Assembly (NCBI RefSeq): GCF_015666175.1
Contig: NZ_JADPIE010000006.1
Coordinates: 62,001-126,000 of the forward strand
DNA: 64,000 bases
Direction: 5' to 3'
From: Halonatronomonas betaini
Lineage (GTDB): Bacteria > Bacillota > Halanaerobiia > Halanaerobiales > Halarsenatibacteraceae
Shown here piece after piece: positions 51,433 through 59,302 of this stretch. Below the pieces are notes generated by a model. It was not told the origin of the DNA and did no database searches. It was given only the letters and a program-made list of their open reading frames with translations. The position numbers and the translations under genes were made by a program. Numbering within the stretch: position 1 is the stretch's first letter; every line of letters starts with the position of its first letter.

Positions 51433-52470
51433 TTAAAATTGTAAAAACCCATTGCCAAATATAGACCAGATAGGACTCAACAACAAATACGCCAGTGAAC
51501 CAATCATTACCGTCAGAATAATTAATATTACCGGTTCAACCAACTGATTTATCCTTTTGATATAATAAACCAGATTATGCCTGTATAACTCCGCTGAAAA
51601 CTCAAGACTCTCCACAATACCACCTGACCTTTCTCCTGCTATTAATAGATTATAAATCCGATCTTCAAGCTTTAACCACCTCCTTAATGATTCAATTAAA
51701 TTCTCGCCTTTAGAGATATCTTCACTGATATTGCTTGTCCTCTTCTTAATCAAAGGATGTCCTGAAACCTCTGAGGCAATCTTAATAGCCTGACCAATCT
51801 CAATTCCAGATGAAATTTGAATAGCCAGACTCATAAAAAACCTATTAAAAGCCAGCCAGTAAACAATCTTTTTATAAATAGGAATCTTTAATTTAAGATA
51901 TTCCAGTTTATTAAACCTAAAAAGTATCAAATAAACAGAGATAAATATTAATATGATAATTAATATTAAAAAGAAAAAATTCAATCTTATAAAACGGCCT
52001 GACTCTATTAATAAATAAATTATATTATTCATCTTTAATTCCAGAGCATCATAGAGGATAGAAAATTCTGGGAGCAAATAAAAGATTATAAAGGTCAGCA
52101 AAAAGAAAAATATAGCTATAATAATTGCTGGATAATATAACTTAGATTTAATCTGATCCTTTTCTTCCTGTTCCCAGCTATAAAACCTGGATAACTCTTC
52201 TAAAATAAGATCAAGATTGCCACTAATAACCCCGGTAATAAATAAATTGATAAAAAAATCAGGAAAGATACCAGTAAATCTTTTAATAGCAACCTCTGGA
52301 GATATTCCCTGTTCTAAATCATCTATCAATAAAATACACTTCCTATTAAACTTTGCTGTATAATGCCGGGACTGGCTATACTTAATGGCATCTATAAGAG
52401 TATAACCGCCTTTAAGATATATATTCCAGTTCTTAGCAATCTCTGAGATAATACCTGGATTATATCTCAT
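51433..52470 (-). CDS. PilC/GspF inner-membrane platform protein
   Basis: This 345-residue protein has two GspF domains, about residues 5-120 and 205-330 (RFFMSLAIQISSGIEIGQAI followed by IASEVSGHP in the second). Three hydrophobic segments lie near 110-130, 155-180 and 312-335. It links the ATPase to pilin polymerisation. The start overlaps the ATPase stop by one base (TAATG type). Confidence 0.87.
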   Translation of the reverse strand: MRYNPGIISEIAKNWNIYLKGGYTLIDAIKYSQSRHYTAKFNRKCILLIDDLEQGISPEVAIKRFTGIFPDFFINLFITGVISGNLDLILEELSRFYSWEQEEKDQIKSKLYYPAIIIAIFFFLLTFIIFYLLPEFSILYDALELKMNNIIYLLIESGRFIRLNFFFLILIIILIFISVYLILFRFNKLEYLKLKIPIYKKIVYWLAFNRFFMSLAIQISSGIEIGQAIKIASEVSGHPLIKKRTSNISEDISKGENLIESLRRWLKLEDRIYNLLIAGERSGGIVESLEFSAELYRHNLVYYIKRINQLVEPVILIILTVMIGSLAYLLLSPIWSIFGNGFLQF

Positions 52471-53555
52471 TATAGTACCCTGGCCATTTCAGATTTACTG
52501 GTAACCCCATTTTCAATCTCAATCTCAAAATTACTTCTTAAACTTTTAAACCCGGTTTCAGAGGCAATATCCAGTAGCTCCTTCTCACTTAAACCTTTTA
52601 ATATTCCAGCCTTAAGATAATCATTTATCCTAATAATCTCATGAATAGCTTTCCTGCCCTTAAATCCAGTCTTAAAGCAATTTAGACAGCCCTGACCATT
52701 ACAACTTAAACACAGCTTTCTTATTAATCGCTGAGAAATAACACCTTTTACAGTCGAAGCTACTAAATATGGAGGAATTCCCATCTCTAAGAGCCTGGTT
52801 ATTGCCCCGATTGAACTATCTGCATGAACAGTGCTAAGCACCAGATGCCCGGTAAGGGCTGCCCTGGTAGTCATACTTGCAGTCTCATAGTCTCTAATCT
52901 CACCAACCATAATAATATCAGGATCCTGTCTTAAAATTGCCCTTAAATAGTCAGCAAAACTTTCCCCTGCATTTGTATTAACATATATCTGATTAATACC
53001 AGGAATCAGCAGTTCCACTGGATCTTCCAGGGTTATAATATTTTTATCAGAACTACTTAATTCAGCAATTGATGCAAGTAAGGTTGTACTCTTCCCGCTC
53101 CCGGTAGGGCCAGTAAAAAGTATTATCCCATTATTACTTGCAAGTAAATCCATATATAACCCCTTATTATGTTGATTAAAACCAATCTTTTCTAAGTCCA
53201 GATAGTTTTTATCATTCCTGATTCTTAAAACAGCTTTCTCCCCTAAAACAGTTGGTATAATAGAAACCCTAATATCATCGCTATCAAGCTCACCACCAAT
53301 AATACAGCCCTCCTGAATCCTGTTTTTTAAAGTAATATCTAAATTGGCCAGATATTTTATTCTGGAAATAATAGATTCCAGCATCTCCTTTTTATATTCT
53401 AGTTTTGTCTGTAATATCCCATCAATCCTGTATCTGACCCTTCCTGTTAAGCCAATTATTTCTAGATGAATATCACTAACATCATTTTTTTTAGCTTCAT
53501 CTATCATATTTTTTAGTTGATTTATAACCTGGCTCCCCCCAAAAATACCGATCAA
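52470..53555 (-). CDS. PilB/GspE-family assembly ATPase (short form)
   Basis: This 361-residue ATPase has a degenerate N2 domain (DVSDIHLEIIGLTGRVRYRI near residue 26), Walker A TGPTGSGKSTTLLASIAEL near 145, the Asp box DKNIITLEDPVELL, Walker B QDPDIIMVGEIRDYETA, and the His box TVHADSSIGAITRL. A Cys set CLSCNGQGCLNC near 295 resembles the zinc-binding C-domain. The N1 domain found in canonical PilB/GspE (about 560 residues) is absent, giving a ComGA-like size. The start, a TTG at 53555, is uncertain because the GAGAGGGG site is very close to it. Confidence 0.85.
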   Translation of the reverse strand: MIGIFGGSQVINQLKNMIDEAKKNDVSDIHLEIIGLTGRVRYRIDGILQTKLEYKKEMLESIISRIKYLANLDITLKNRIQEGCIIGGELDSDDIRVSIIPTVLGEKAVLRIRNDKNYLDLEKIGFNQHNKGLYMDLLASNNGIILFTGPTGSGKSTTLLASIAELSSSDKNIITLEDPVELLIPGINQIYVNTNAGESFADYLRAILRQDPDIIMVGEIRDYETASMTTRAALTGHLVLSTVHADSSIGAITRLLEMGIPPYLVASTVKGVISQRLIRKLCLSCNGQGCLNCFKTGFKGRKAIHEIIRINDYLKAGILKGLSEKELLDIASETGFKSLRSNFEIEIENGVTSKSEMARVL

Positions 53556-53655
53556 CCCCTCTCAAGTAAATTTTATTTTTATTGGAATAGTTTTCTATTT
53601 CGCCGCCCAATGTAAAACTCCTGCATGATTTCCAAAATTTTTACTTATTTTCAAT

Positions 53656-53691
53656 AAAAAAATCTCGACCAGTATATATTACCAGTCGAGA
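53656..53691 (-). terminator. strong rho-independent terminator upstream of the pilus operon
   Basis: On the minus strand TCTCGACTGGTA and TACTGGTCGAGA form a 12-bp stem with two G-U pairs around a 5-nt loop, followed by seven Ts. It lies 450 bp beyond the aroE stop, with two tandem arrays between. It would either close a long 3' UTR or end an unrecognised small transcript. Confidence 0.88.
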
Positions 53692-53734
53692 CAACTTATT
53701 TAAGTAAGTTCTATTCAATTTTAGTTTTAGCCAG

Positions 53735-53833
53735 ATTCGGTATAAATAGGGCCATTCTTCGGTCTAGCTTCGGTCTAGATTCGGTTTAGATTCGGTATAA
53801 TTTCGGTATATTTTCGGTTTCGCTTCGCAATAA
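53735..53833. repeat. nine-unit imperfect 11-bp tandem array
   Basis: Units follow (C/A/T)TTCGGTNTAN: for example ATTCGGTATAA, CTTCGGTCTAG (twice), ATTCGGTTTAG, TTTCGGTATAT, TTTCGGTTTCG. The period is strictly 11 bp from 53735 to 53833; unit 2 (ATAGGGCCATT) and the last unit are the most diverged. The core CGGT repeats once per turn. A different 11-bp array lies 75 bp away and another at 9.2 kb. Confidence 0.92.
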
Positions 53834-53908
53834 ATACCATTTAACAGCAAAATCTGAATCTTATCCAGATAGTTTTATAGATATTTAAATTCAATTCAAA
53901 TCCAGTAA

Positions 53909-53952
53909 TGCTCCAGGTCTTCTCCGGGATTGCTCCGGGTCTGCTCCATCCT
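53909..53952. repeat. four-unit imperfect 11-bp tandem array
   Basis: Units are TGCTCCAGGTC, TTCTCCGGGAT, TGCTCCGGGTC and TGCTCCATCCT, consecutive with an exact 11-bp period. The core CTCCGGGT differs from the neighbouring TTCGGT array, but both contain CGGGT/CGGT in the same half of the unit. Confidence 0.88.
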
Positions 53953-54143
53953 ATTATAATTTTCCCGTCAACTGTTTCAAATCAATTTTTATTTATACTT
54001 AATAAAGAAATCCACTCATGCTAAAACAATAATAATTAATAATATTATACCAACAAAATACTAAAAAGTATATAGCCAGATAGTGCAAATAACAAACAAT
54101 CTTATAATTTATTTTTCTATAAACAAAACAGGAATTTTATAAG

Positions 54144-54989
54144 TTAAAATTGTATATCGAACATTTTTCCTCTCTCTTTATCATTAAAATCAGGAAACCA
54201 GATTTTATCAGCCTCTCTCGCCTGATATAATAACATTTTCTTACCGTCAATATATTCGGCATTAACCTGATCAGCCTTGATTTTGAGTTTAGCATTAAAG
54301 TCTGGATAACTCAGATCAAAAATAAAATTATCCGATGCGATACTATTATATCCTGGGAATGATTTATTATCCCAGCTTAATCCAGTTGTATCTATAACAA
54401 TTTCTGAACCTATAACTGCTTTACTGATATTATTTACATCCCAATCAATAACTTCAATTCTGGAGCCAGTCTCTTTTTTATAATTAAATTCAGAAATCAG
54501 CTTTAAAGCCTTTGGTTTAGTTCTATTTGCAATAATAAGCTTTTCAAACTCCAAATCCAGTAATGCATATAAGACTGCTCTAGCTGCACCACCAGCACCT
54601 AATAATAAAGTGGATGGCAGTTTTTGATTATTATATCTTCCCCTCAATATCTCCTTTACAGCTAAAAAATCAGTATTATAGCCCTTTAATTTACCGCCTT
54701 CCATAACTTTGATAGTATTAATTGCCCCGATCTCTCTGGCCGATTTAGACAGTAAATCAACATTATCAAAGGCTAACTGCTTATATGGATTAGTAATATT
54801 AATTCCTCTAAAAGAAAAAATCGATAAAGCCTCAATAGTCTTTAAAGCTTCTTCTTCATTTAAAGAATAGGCTTTATAAAATGCATTCTGCTCCCTTTTA
54901 CTATAAACTGTATTATGAATATATGGAGATAAACTCTTATTAACATCACTACCAATTAAACCGAGAAAATCATCTATTTTATAAGCCAT
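54144..54989 (-). CDS. aroE: shikimate dehydrogenase
   Basis: It reduces 3-dehydroshikimate with NADPH. The 281-residue protein has the shikimate-binding LIGSDVNKSLSPYIHN near residue 11 (catalytic Lys region GINITNPYK near 59), the NADP motif TLLLGAGGAARAVLYAL near 127, ANRTKPKALKL near 153, and the C-terminal KMLLYQAREADKIWF. It is the third gene of a fur-crp-aroE run, starting 2 bp after the crp-type stop. It completes shikimate functions with aroK and aroQ elsewhere in the window. Confidence 0.94.
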   Translation of the reverse strand: MAYKIDDFLGLIGSDVNKSLSPYIHNTVYSKREQNAFYKAYSLNEEEALKTIEALSIFSFRGINITNPYKQLAFDNVDLLSKSAREIGAINTIKVMEGGKLKGYNTDFLAVKEILRGRYNNQKLPSTLLLGAGGAARAVLYALLDLEFEKLIIANRTKPKALKLISEFNYKKETGSRIEVIDWDVNNISKAVIGSEIVIDTTGLSWDNKSFPGYNSIASDNFIFDLSYPDFNAKLKIKADQVNAEYIDGKKMLLYQAREADKIWFPDFNDKERGKMFDIQF

Positions 54990-54991
54990 TA

Positions 54992-55681
54992 CTAAATATC
55001 CTTAACAAGTTCATTTAATTTCTCATCATCTAGAATATAAATTTTTCTTTCTTTTATCTTAATAATTTCTTCATCAATCAATTTATTTAAAGTCTTAGTC
55101 ACAGTAACCCTGGAAACCCCTAACAAATTGGCGATCTCCTGGTGAGTTAAAATTATTTCTATCATTGTACCCTCTTCAACTTTCTGGCCAAAATCATTGG
55201 CAAACCTTATTAATAGGTTAGCAAGACGACCTTTGGCGTCATGAAAAACTAAATCTCTAACCTGACTTGTTAATAATCTGGTTTTTTTAGATAAAGCTTC
55301 AATAATTTTAAGGGCAAGCCTGGGCTGTTTCATGATGATTTCTTCTAGATCATTCCAGTCTAAAATCATAAGTCTTGCTTTTTCAAGAACCTCAGCAGTA
55401 AGAGGATGGGGGTCATGGTCAAATAATGAGATTTCACCAAATATATCGCCGCCCTGTAAAATAGTCATTACCTTCTCCCGGCCTTCACTTGATAACATAG
55501 ATAGTTTAACCTGACCATCTACAAGCAAGTAAAGCTTTTTTTCACTATCATTCTCAAAAAATATAATTTCTCCTCTTCGATATTCTTTAAGATATCCATT
55601 CTTACAGATTGATTGAATCTCATCTCCATTTAATAAAGAAAATACAGATAAATCTTTCAGACAATTTTTTGTAGGCTCCAT
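54992..55681 (-). CDS. Crp/Fnr-family transcriptional regulator
   Basis: This 229-residue protein has an N-terminal cyclic-nucleotide-binding-fold domain (about 1-125, including GEIIFFENDSEKKLYLLVDG and GGDIFGEISLFDHDPHPLTA) and a C-terminal Crp-type winged helix (LTHQEIANLLGVSRVTVTKT). The residues that bind cAMP in E. coli Crp are only partly kept, and there are no Fnr-type Cys clusters. The ligand is unknown. The start overlaps the fur-type stop, so the two regulators are coupled. It could sense a redox, fatty acid or nucleotide signal. Confidence 0.88.
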   Translation of the reverse strand: MEPTKNCLKDLSVFSLLNGDEIQSICKNGYLKEYRRGEIIFFENDSEKKLYLLVDGQVKLSMLSSEGREKVMTILQGGDIFGEISLFDHDPHPLTAEVLEKARLMILDWNDLEEIIMKQPRLALKIIEALSKKTRLLTSQVRDLVFHDAKGRLANLLIRFANDFGQKVEEGTMIEIILTHQEIANLLGVSRVTVTKTLNKLIDEEIIKIKERKIYILDDEKLNELVKDI

Positions 55682-56133
55682 TATTCCATCTCCCCTTCAT
55701 TACTATTTTGACAGGAATTGCAATAGCCATAAAACTTAATATAATGTTTAACCATATCAAAATCATATTCTTCTGCCAATCTCTCTTCAAATTTAACTAA
55801 ATCTTCATCATTAAACTCAATAATTTTATCGCAATTCATACAAATCAAATGATGATGGTGGTCATCTTCAGAAACAAGTTCATAATGCTTATAATCACTT
55901 TCAAATTCAAGCATATGGGTAATATTTAAGCTGCAAAATAATTCTAAATTACGATATATCGTTGCAAGTCCAACATCAGGATTAACCTTTTTTACCTCAT
56001 TATATAAATCTTCTACAGAAAAATGTCTATCTTTATTATTAATTAAGACAGTTAAGATATCCTTCCGCTGTGAAGTAAGCTTATAATTGTTACTTGAAAG
56101 CTTATCATGATACTCCGCTAAAAGATTCTGCAA
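55681..56133 (-). CDS. Fur-family metalloregulator (PerR-like)
   Basis: This 150-residue regulator has an N-terminal winged helix (LTSQRKDILTVLINNKDRHF and DVGLATIYRNLELF) and the metal site EDDHHHHLICMNCDKI near residue 90. A second Cys pair, GYCNSC, near the C-terminus makes the structural zinc site. The His/Asp-rich regulatory site suits a peroxide-sensing PerR or Fur. I cannot separate the two from the sequence. The start is TTG 56133 behind AAGGAG. It is divergent from abrB with a 160-bp shared control region. Confidence 0.88.
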   Translation of the reverse strand: MQNLLAEYHDKLSSNNYKLTSQRKDILTVLINNKDRHFSVEDLYNEVKKVNPDVGLATIYRNLELFCSLNITHMLEFESDYKHYELVSEDDHHHHLICMNCDKIIEFNDEDLVKFEERLAEEYDFDMVKHYIKFYGYCNSCQNSNEGEME

Positions 56134-56206
56134 AATTATCAGCTCCTTGAAATAAAAGTAAGAAAGTAATAAATAATAAGAATGTAAAAATTTTTAAAAA
56201 ATAATG

Positions 56207-56235
56207 TTGACTAATGACGAAAAAAGTATTATAAT
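56207..56235 (+). promoter_or_regulatory. sigma-A promoter of abrB
   Basis: TTGACT, a 17-bp spacer, then a perfect TATAAT on the plus strand. It lies 61 bp upstream of the abrB ATG. Confidence 0.85.
56215..56221 (+). promoter_or_regulatory. Spo0A box 1 in the abrB promoter spacer
   Basis: TGACGAA matches the Spo0A-box consensus (TGNCGAA). It lies between the -35 and -10 hexamers, where binding would block RNA polymerase. Confidence 0.65.
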
Positions 56236-56252
56236 ATCAATTAAGATATTTT

Positions 56253-56259
56253 TGTCGAA
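56253..56259 (+). promoter_or_regulatory. Spo0A box 2 downstream of the abrB transcription start
   Basis: TGTCGAA is a perfect Spo0A box, about 18 bp after the -10, near +12. B. subtilis abrB also carries 0A boxes just downstream of its promoter. Box 1 is 38 bp away on the same strand. Confidence 0.7.
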
Positions 56260-56296
56260 TTATGTTCTAAATAATTTATACAGGAGGAATCTTTCA

Positions 56297-56548
56297 ATGA
56301 AATCAACTGGAATTGTCAGAAAAGTAGATGATTTAGGCCGGATGGTTATCCCCATCGAACTTAGAAAAACTATGAATATCGACAAAAAAGACCCTATGGA
56401 AATTTTTGTCGAAGAAGATAGGATCATACTTAAAAAATATGAACCGGCCTGTATCTTCTGTGGTAGTGCAAAGCAGACATCAGATTTCCAAGGTAAAATC
56501 ATCTGTCAGAGTTGTATTGACAAGATGGAAACAGAATTAATTAAATAA
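56297..56548 (+). CDS. abrB: AbrB-family transition-state regulator
   Basis: This 83-residue regulator starts at ATG 56297, preceded by AGGAGG. The AbrB/SpoVT N-terminal swapped-hairpin domain, MKSTGIVRKVDDLGRMVIPI and ELRKTMNI, is intact. The C-terminal region has CIFCGSAK and CQSC, a typical clostridial zinc-like addition. It is the only clear plus-strand gene in the window. AbrB represses transition-state genes and is normally shut off by Spo0A. Its promoter carries two Spo0A boxes here. It is divergent from the fur-type gene and convergent with sleB. Confidence 0.94.
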   Translation: MKSTGIVRKVDDLGRMVIPIELRKTMNIDKKDPMEIFVEEDRIILKKYEPACIFCGSAKQTSDFQGKIICQSCIDKMETELIK

Positions 56549-56559
56549 TAATTAAGTTG

Positions 56560-56583
56560 AAGCAGCACCGTCAGGTGCTGCTT
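56560..56583. terminator. hairpin between convergent abrB and sleB
   Basis: AAGCAGCACC-GTCA-GGTGCTGCTT is a perfect 10-bp palindromic stem with a 4-nt loop. It can act from both sides, although the T-runs are short in each direction. Confidence 0.75.
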
Positions 56584-56588
56584 AATCT

Positions 56589-57287
56589 TTACCTTGCAAA
56601 AACATGTCCGCCGATATGCTTAACAACAGGCCTATTAGAAATCCAGGCTAAATTAGTAGCCACAGCTGGATTATAAAAGAATATCGATTGATAAGTAGGA
56701 TCATACCCTAATAATGCAGCTTTAGCAGCATCAATAGCATCCTGATCCGGATATAAATTAGCCTGTCCATCAAGTAATGAACTAAACTGTCCCTGTTCTA
56801 AAATCACATCTCTAACACTATCAGGAAACCTTCCATCTTCAACCCTGTTAACAATGACTGAACCAACAGCAACCTTTCCTTTTGGTGCCTCACCTCTAGC
56901 TTCAGCATATATAATTCTTGCCAGTAACATAATATCATCTCTAGAAACATCTATAATACTTGAAATACTATCTGATTCAGGCAAATGACTGAATGTCTCC
57001 TCGCCAACCTCTCCAGTAACAGCTAAACCATTATTTTCCTGGAAACTCCTAACTGCATTTTCAGTATTAGGTCCATATAATCCATCTGTTCTTCCACTAT
57101 AAAAACCAAGATCCTGTAATATCCTCTGTAAGACAGCAACATCACCGCCCTGGTCTCCATTTCTTAATACTCTTTCGCCTAAATGTAAATTCTGTTCAGC
57201 CTGAATCTCTTCAGCCGCTACAGCCAGAAAGACTAAAAGCATTAATCCAAGACCAATTAACATTTTAAACTTCTTCAAATTTATCAC
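56589..57287 (-). CDS. sleB: spore cortex-lytic enzyme SleB-like
   Basis: This 232-residue protein has a signal peptide (about 1-30, hydrophobic core MLIGLGLMLLVFLAVA with cleavage after IQA). A PG_binding_1 domain follows (about 40-105; GDQGGDVAVLQRILQDLG and GLYGPNTENAVRSFQ), then the SleB hydrolase domain (about 118-232; IYAEARGEAPKGKVAV with the catalytic Glu, VILEQGQFSSLLDG, FYNPAVATNLAWI and HVFAR). SleB degrades cortex peptidoglycan at germination. A partner ypeB is not adjacent. It overlaps the yqeG-type gene by 4 bp. Together with Spo0A and AbrB it suggests a spore-former or a recent descendant. Confidence 0.9.
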   Translation of the reverse strand: MINLKKFKMLIGLGLMLLVFLAVAAEEIQAEQNLHLGERVLRNGDQGGDVAVLQRILQDLGFYSGRTDGLYGPNTENAVRSFQENNGLAVTGEVGEETFSHLPESDSISSIIDVSRDDIMLLARIIYAEARGEAPKGKVAVGSVIVNRVEDGRFPDSVRDVILEQGQFSSLLDGQANLYPDQDAIDAAKAALLGYDPTYQSIFFYNPAVATNLAWISNRPVVKHIGGHVFAR

Positions 57288-57802
57288 TCCTTTTGCATTA
57301 ACCTCTTATTCCTATCATAAAACAAACCTTCAAACCAGCGGAATATTCTGGTTAGAAAAAAATCCTTACTCTCAATTGGTTCTACAAGTATAGTCAAAAA
57401 ACCTGCCAGATTACCTCCTAAAATGTCAGTAAAAATCTGATCTCCAATAATCGCAATTCTATCATTTGATAAATCCATTTTCTTTATCGCCTTTTTAAAT
57501 GCAAACTTAAAGGGTTTAGCAGCATAACCATAGGCAGGCTTATCAAAATAATCACTTACAAATTCTGCCCGCTCAGGAACAGTATTAGAAACAAAAATAA
57601 TTTTAAAATTTTCATCAGACATTTTATTTATCCAATCACTAACAATAACCTTCATTTCCTTTGAAGAATAGGGCATTGTTGTATTATCAATATCTATAAT
57701 TAATCCCTCAATCTTTGATTCCTTCAGTATTTTCGAGTCTATTTTATTTATAGATTCAAAGTGATGGTCTGGCTGAAAGTACTTTTTTATAAAAGCAAAC
57801 AT
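57284..57802 (-). CDS. yqeG: YqeG-family HAD-IIIA phosphatase
   Basis: This 172-residue HAD phosphatase has motif I in GLIIDIDNTTMPYSSKEMK near residue 34, where the nucleophilic Asp is expected. FVSNTVPERAE near 75 and the C-terminal DNDRIAIIGDQIFTDILGGNL near 114 (motif III/IV) complete the set. The YqeG family is thought to act on phosphatidylglycerol phosphate or related compounds in Firmicutes, but this is not certain. It lies between the DUF4911 gene and sleB. Confidence 0.85.
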   Translation of the reverse strand: MFAFIKKYFQPDHHFESINKIDSKILKESKIEGLIIDIDNTTMPYSSKEMKVIVSDWINKMSDENFKIIFVSNTVPERAEFVSDYFDKPAYGYAAKPFKFAFKKAIKKMDLSNDRIAIIGDQIFTDILGGNLAGFLTILVEPIESKDFFLTRIFRWFEGLFYDRNKRLMQKE

Positions 57803-57821
57803 AAAATCACCACAATCAGAA

Positions 57822-58073
57822 CTATTTTATATTATTATACTCATCTTCAATAATCTCAACTTCAAATTTTTCACCTAGATCAGCAAGTACTTCTTTGACA
57901 ATCCTTCTAGTACCAGGCGTATAATCAAGAACTACCAGCCCATCTCTCTTATTATCTAAATTTAACATAGCAATTCCTTCATAAGATTTAAATACCATAT
58001 CAACAAATACAATCTCTTCTGGAGGAATTAATACCTTCACCTTTAGTGTATCATTAATTTTCTTCATTTTCAT
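57822..58073 (-). CDS. DUF4911 domain protein
   Basis: This 83-residue protein contains the DUF4911 pattern, with KVLIPPEEIVFVDMVFKSYE at residues 13-32, GIAMLNLDNKRDGL and TPGTRRIVKEVLADLGEKF. The alternation of strands and one helix suggests a small alpha-beta fold. It overlaps the U32 peptidase gene by 20 bp and lies 19 bp before yqeG, an arrangement seen in clostridia. No function is known. Confidence 0.85.
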   Translation of the reverse strand: MKMKKINDTLKVKVLIPPEEIVFVDMVFKSYEGIAMLNLDNKRDGLVVLDYTPGTRRIVKEVLADLGEKFEVEIIEDEYNNIK

Positions 58074-59286
58074 GCCGCCTTATAATATAATTCTCACTAA
58101 TCTCTTTAGAGACCGGAATTTTCACAATGCTTTCTGGATGATTGGCAACATCTAACTCTTCACCATCATTAGAATAAATATTAGTAACTTTCTGCTCAAA
58201 GCAGTCTGCACCAGGCCCAAAAAACTCAATATTATCTCCAATATTTATCTTGTTTTTAACCTGGACAATAGCCTGACCTAATTCAGGTAGGTAACCTTTA
58301 ACAATTCCTAAATACCTATATTTTCTGATATATGATGAAGATGAATAATTTTGCCCATCCTTACCTGGTTGGCCATCATAAAAGCCTGTAGTATAAGGCC
58401 TGTGACTTATTTTATTTAAATGATTGGCAAGCTCCGGATCAGCCTGATATTTTTCACCTTCAACTAAAATATTATCTAAAGCCTTTCTATAAACAGATGT
58501 AACTGTAGCAACATAATTTAAACTCTTCATTCTTCCCTCAATCTTTAATGAATCTACCCCGGCATTTATAATTGCAGGCAGATAATTAAATAAATTAAGA
58601 TCTTTAGAATTCATTATATAACTGCCTCGATCACCATCATCATCTATTTCCCAGAACTGTCCAGGCCTATTATTTTCCACTAAATTATACTCCCAGCGAC
58701 AGGGCTGGGCACAATTACCCCGGTTAGCATCTCGTCCAGTCATATAATTGCTTAATAAACAACGTCCTGAATATGAAATACACATCGCTCCATGAACAAA
58801 AGTCTCAAGTTCTATATCAGTCTTCTCATTTATTTCATTAATCTCAGCAATAGAAAGTTCTCTGGCCAGGATTAATCTTTCTAAACCATAATCCTCCCAG
58901 AATTTAGCTGAAGCCCAGTTAACTGTATTGGCCTGAGTACTTAGATGAATATCAATATCAAGGCCTGCTTCCCTGATCAGATAGAGCACCCCGGGGTCTG
59001 AAACAATTAACGCATCTATATCAATACTATCTATATAATCTAGATAATCTCTTAGTTTATCTAAGTCACTATTATGGGCAATAATATTTAATGTTAGATA
59101 TACCTTTTTGCCTCTCTGGTGTGCATAATCAATGGCCAGTTCCAGCTCTTCCTTTGTAAAGTTATCAGCCTTGGCTCTAAGTCCAAAGCTTTTACCTGCA
59201 CAATAAACTGCATCTGCACCATAATCAATAGCTATCTTTAACTTTTCTAAATTACCTGCTGGTGCAAGTAATTCTGGAATTTTCAT
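58054..59286 (-). CDS. U32-family peptidase
   Basis: The start is ATG 59286 (MKIPELLAPAGN), eight bases after GGAGG. An earlier in-frame ATG overlaps that site. The 410-residue protein has the TIM-barrel-like N-terminus (DYGADAVYCAGKSFGLRAKA) and the U32 signature. That includes ETFVHGAMCISYSGRCLLSN near residue 168 and NRGNCAQPCRWEY with four Cys expected to hold a [4Fe-4S] cluster. SLKIEGRMKSLNYVATV near 257 completes it. Enzymes of this class hydroxylate tRNA U34 (TrhP/RlhA-like) or degrade collagen. The rRNA/tRNA role is more likely. Confidence 0.87.
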   Translation of the reverse strand: MKIPELLAPAGNLEKLKIAIDYGADAVYCAGKSFGLRAKADNFTKEELELAIDYAHQRGKKVYLTLNIIAHNSDLDKLRDYLDYIDSIDIDALIVSDPGVLYLIREAGLDIDIHLSTQANTVNWASAKFWEDYGLERLILARELSIAEINEINEKTDIELETFVHGAMCISYSGRCLLSNYMTGRDANRGNCAQPCRWEYNLVENNRPGQFWEIDDDGDRGSYIMNSKDLNLFNYLPAIINAGVDSLKIEGRMKSLNYVATVTSVYRKALDNILVEGEKYQADPELANHLNKISHRPYTTGFYDGQPGKDGQNYSSSSYIRKYRYLGIVKGYLPELGQAIVQVKNKINIGDNIEFFGPGADCFEQKVTNIYSNDGEELDVANHPESIVKIPVSKEISENYIIRRHENEEN

Positions 59287-59302
59287 CTTATTAACCTCCA
59301 TA

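Larger units (their letters stand above)
53556..54143. other. 588-bp intergenic region between aroE and the pilus operon
   Basis: No credible gene is present. Reading along the transcribed strand, AT-rich sequence after aroE (54143-53953) has no strong features. Then come an 11-bp tandem array (53952-53909), 75 bp of unremarkable DNA, a second and different 11-bp array (53833-53735), a strong terminator (53691-53656), and the leader of the pilus operon. No convincing -35/-10 pair was found for the pilus operon. Confidence 0.75.

Noticed and set aside
53497-53610. A 37-codon minus-strand frame with TTG start after AGGAG, overlapping the start of the pilus ATPase gene
   Set aside because: It is out of frame with the ATPase and has no recognised similarity. 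It more likely marks sequence used for ATPase initiation.
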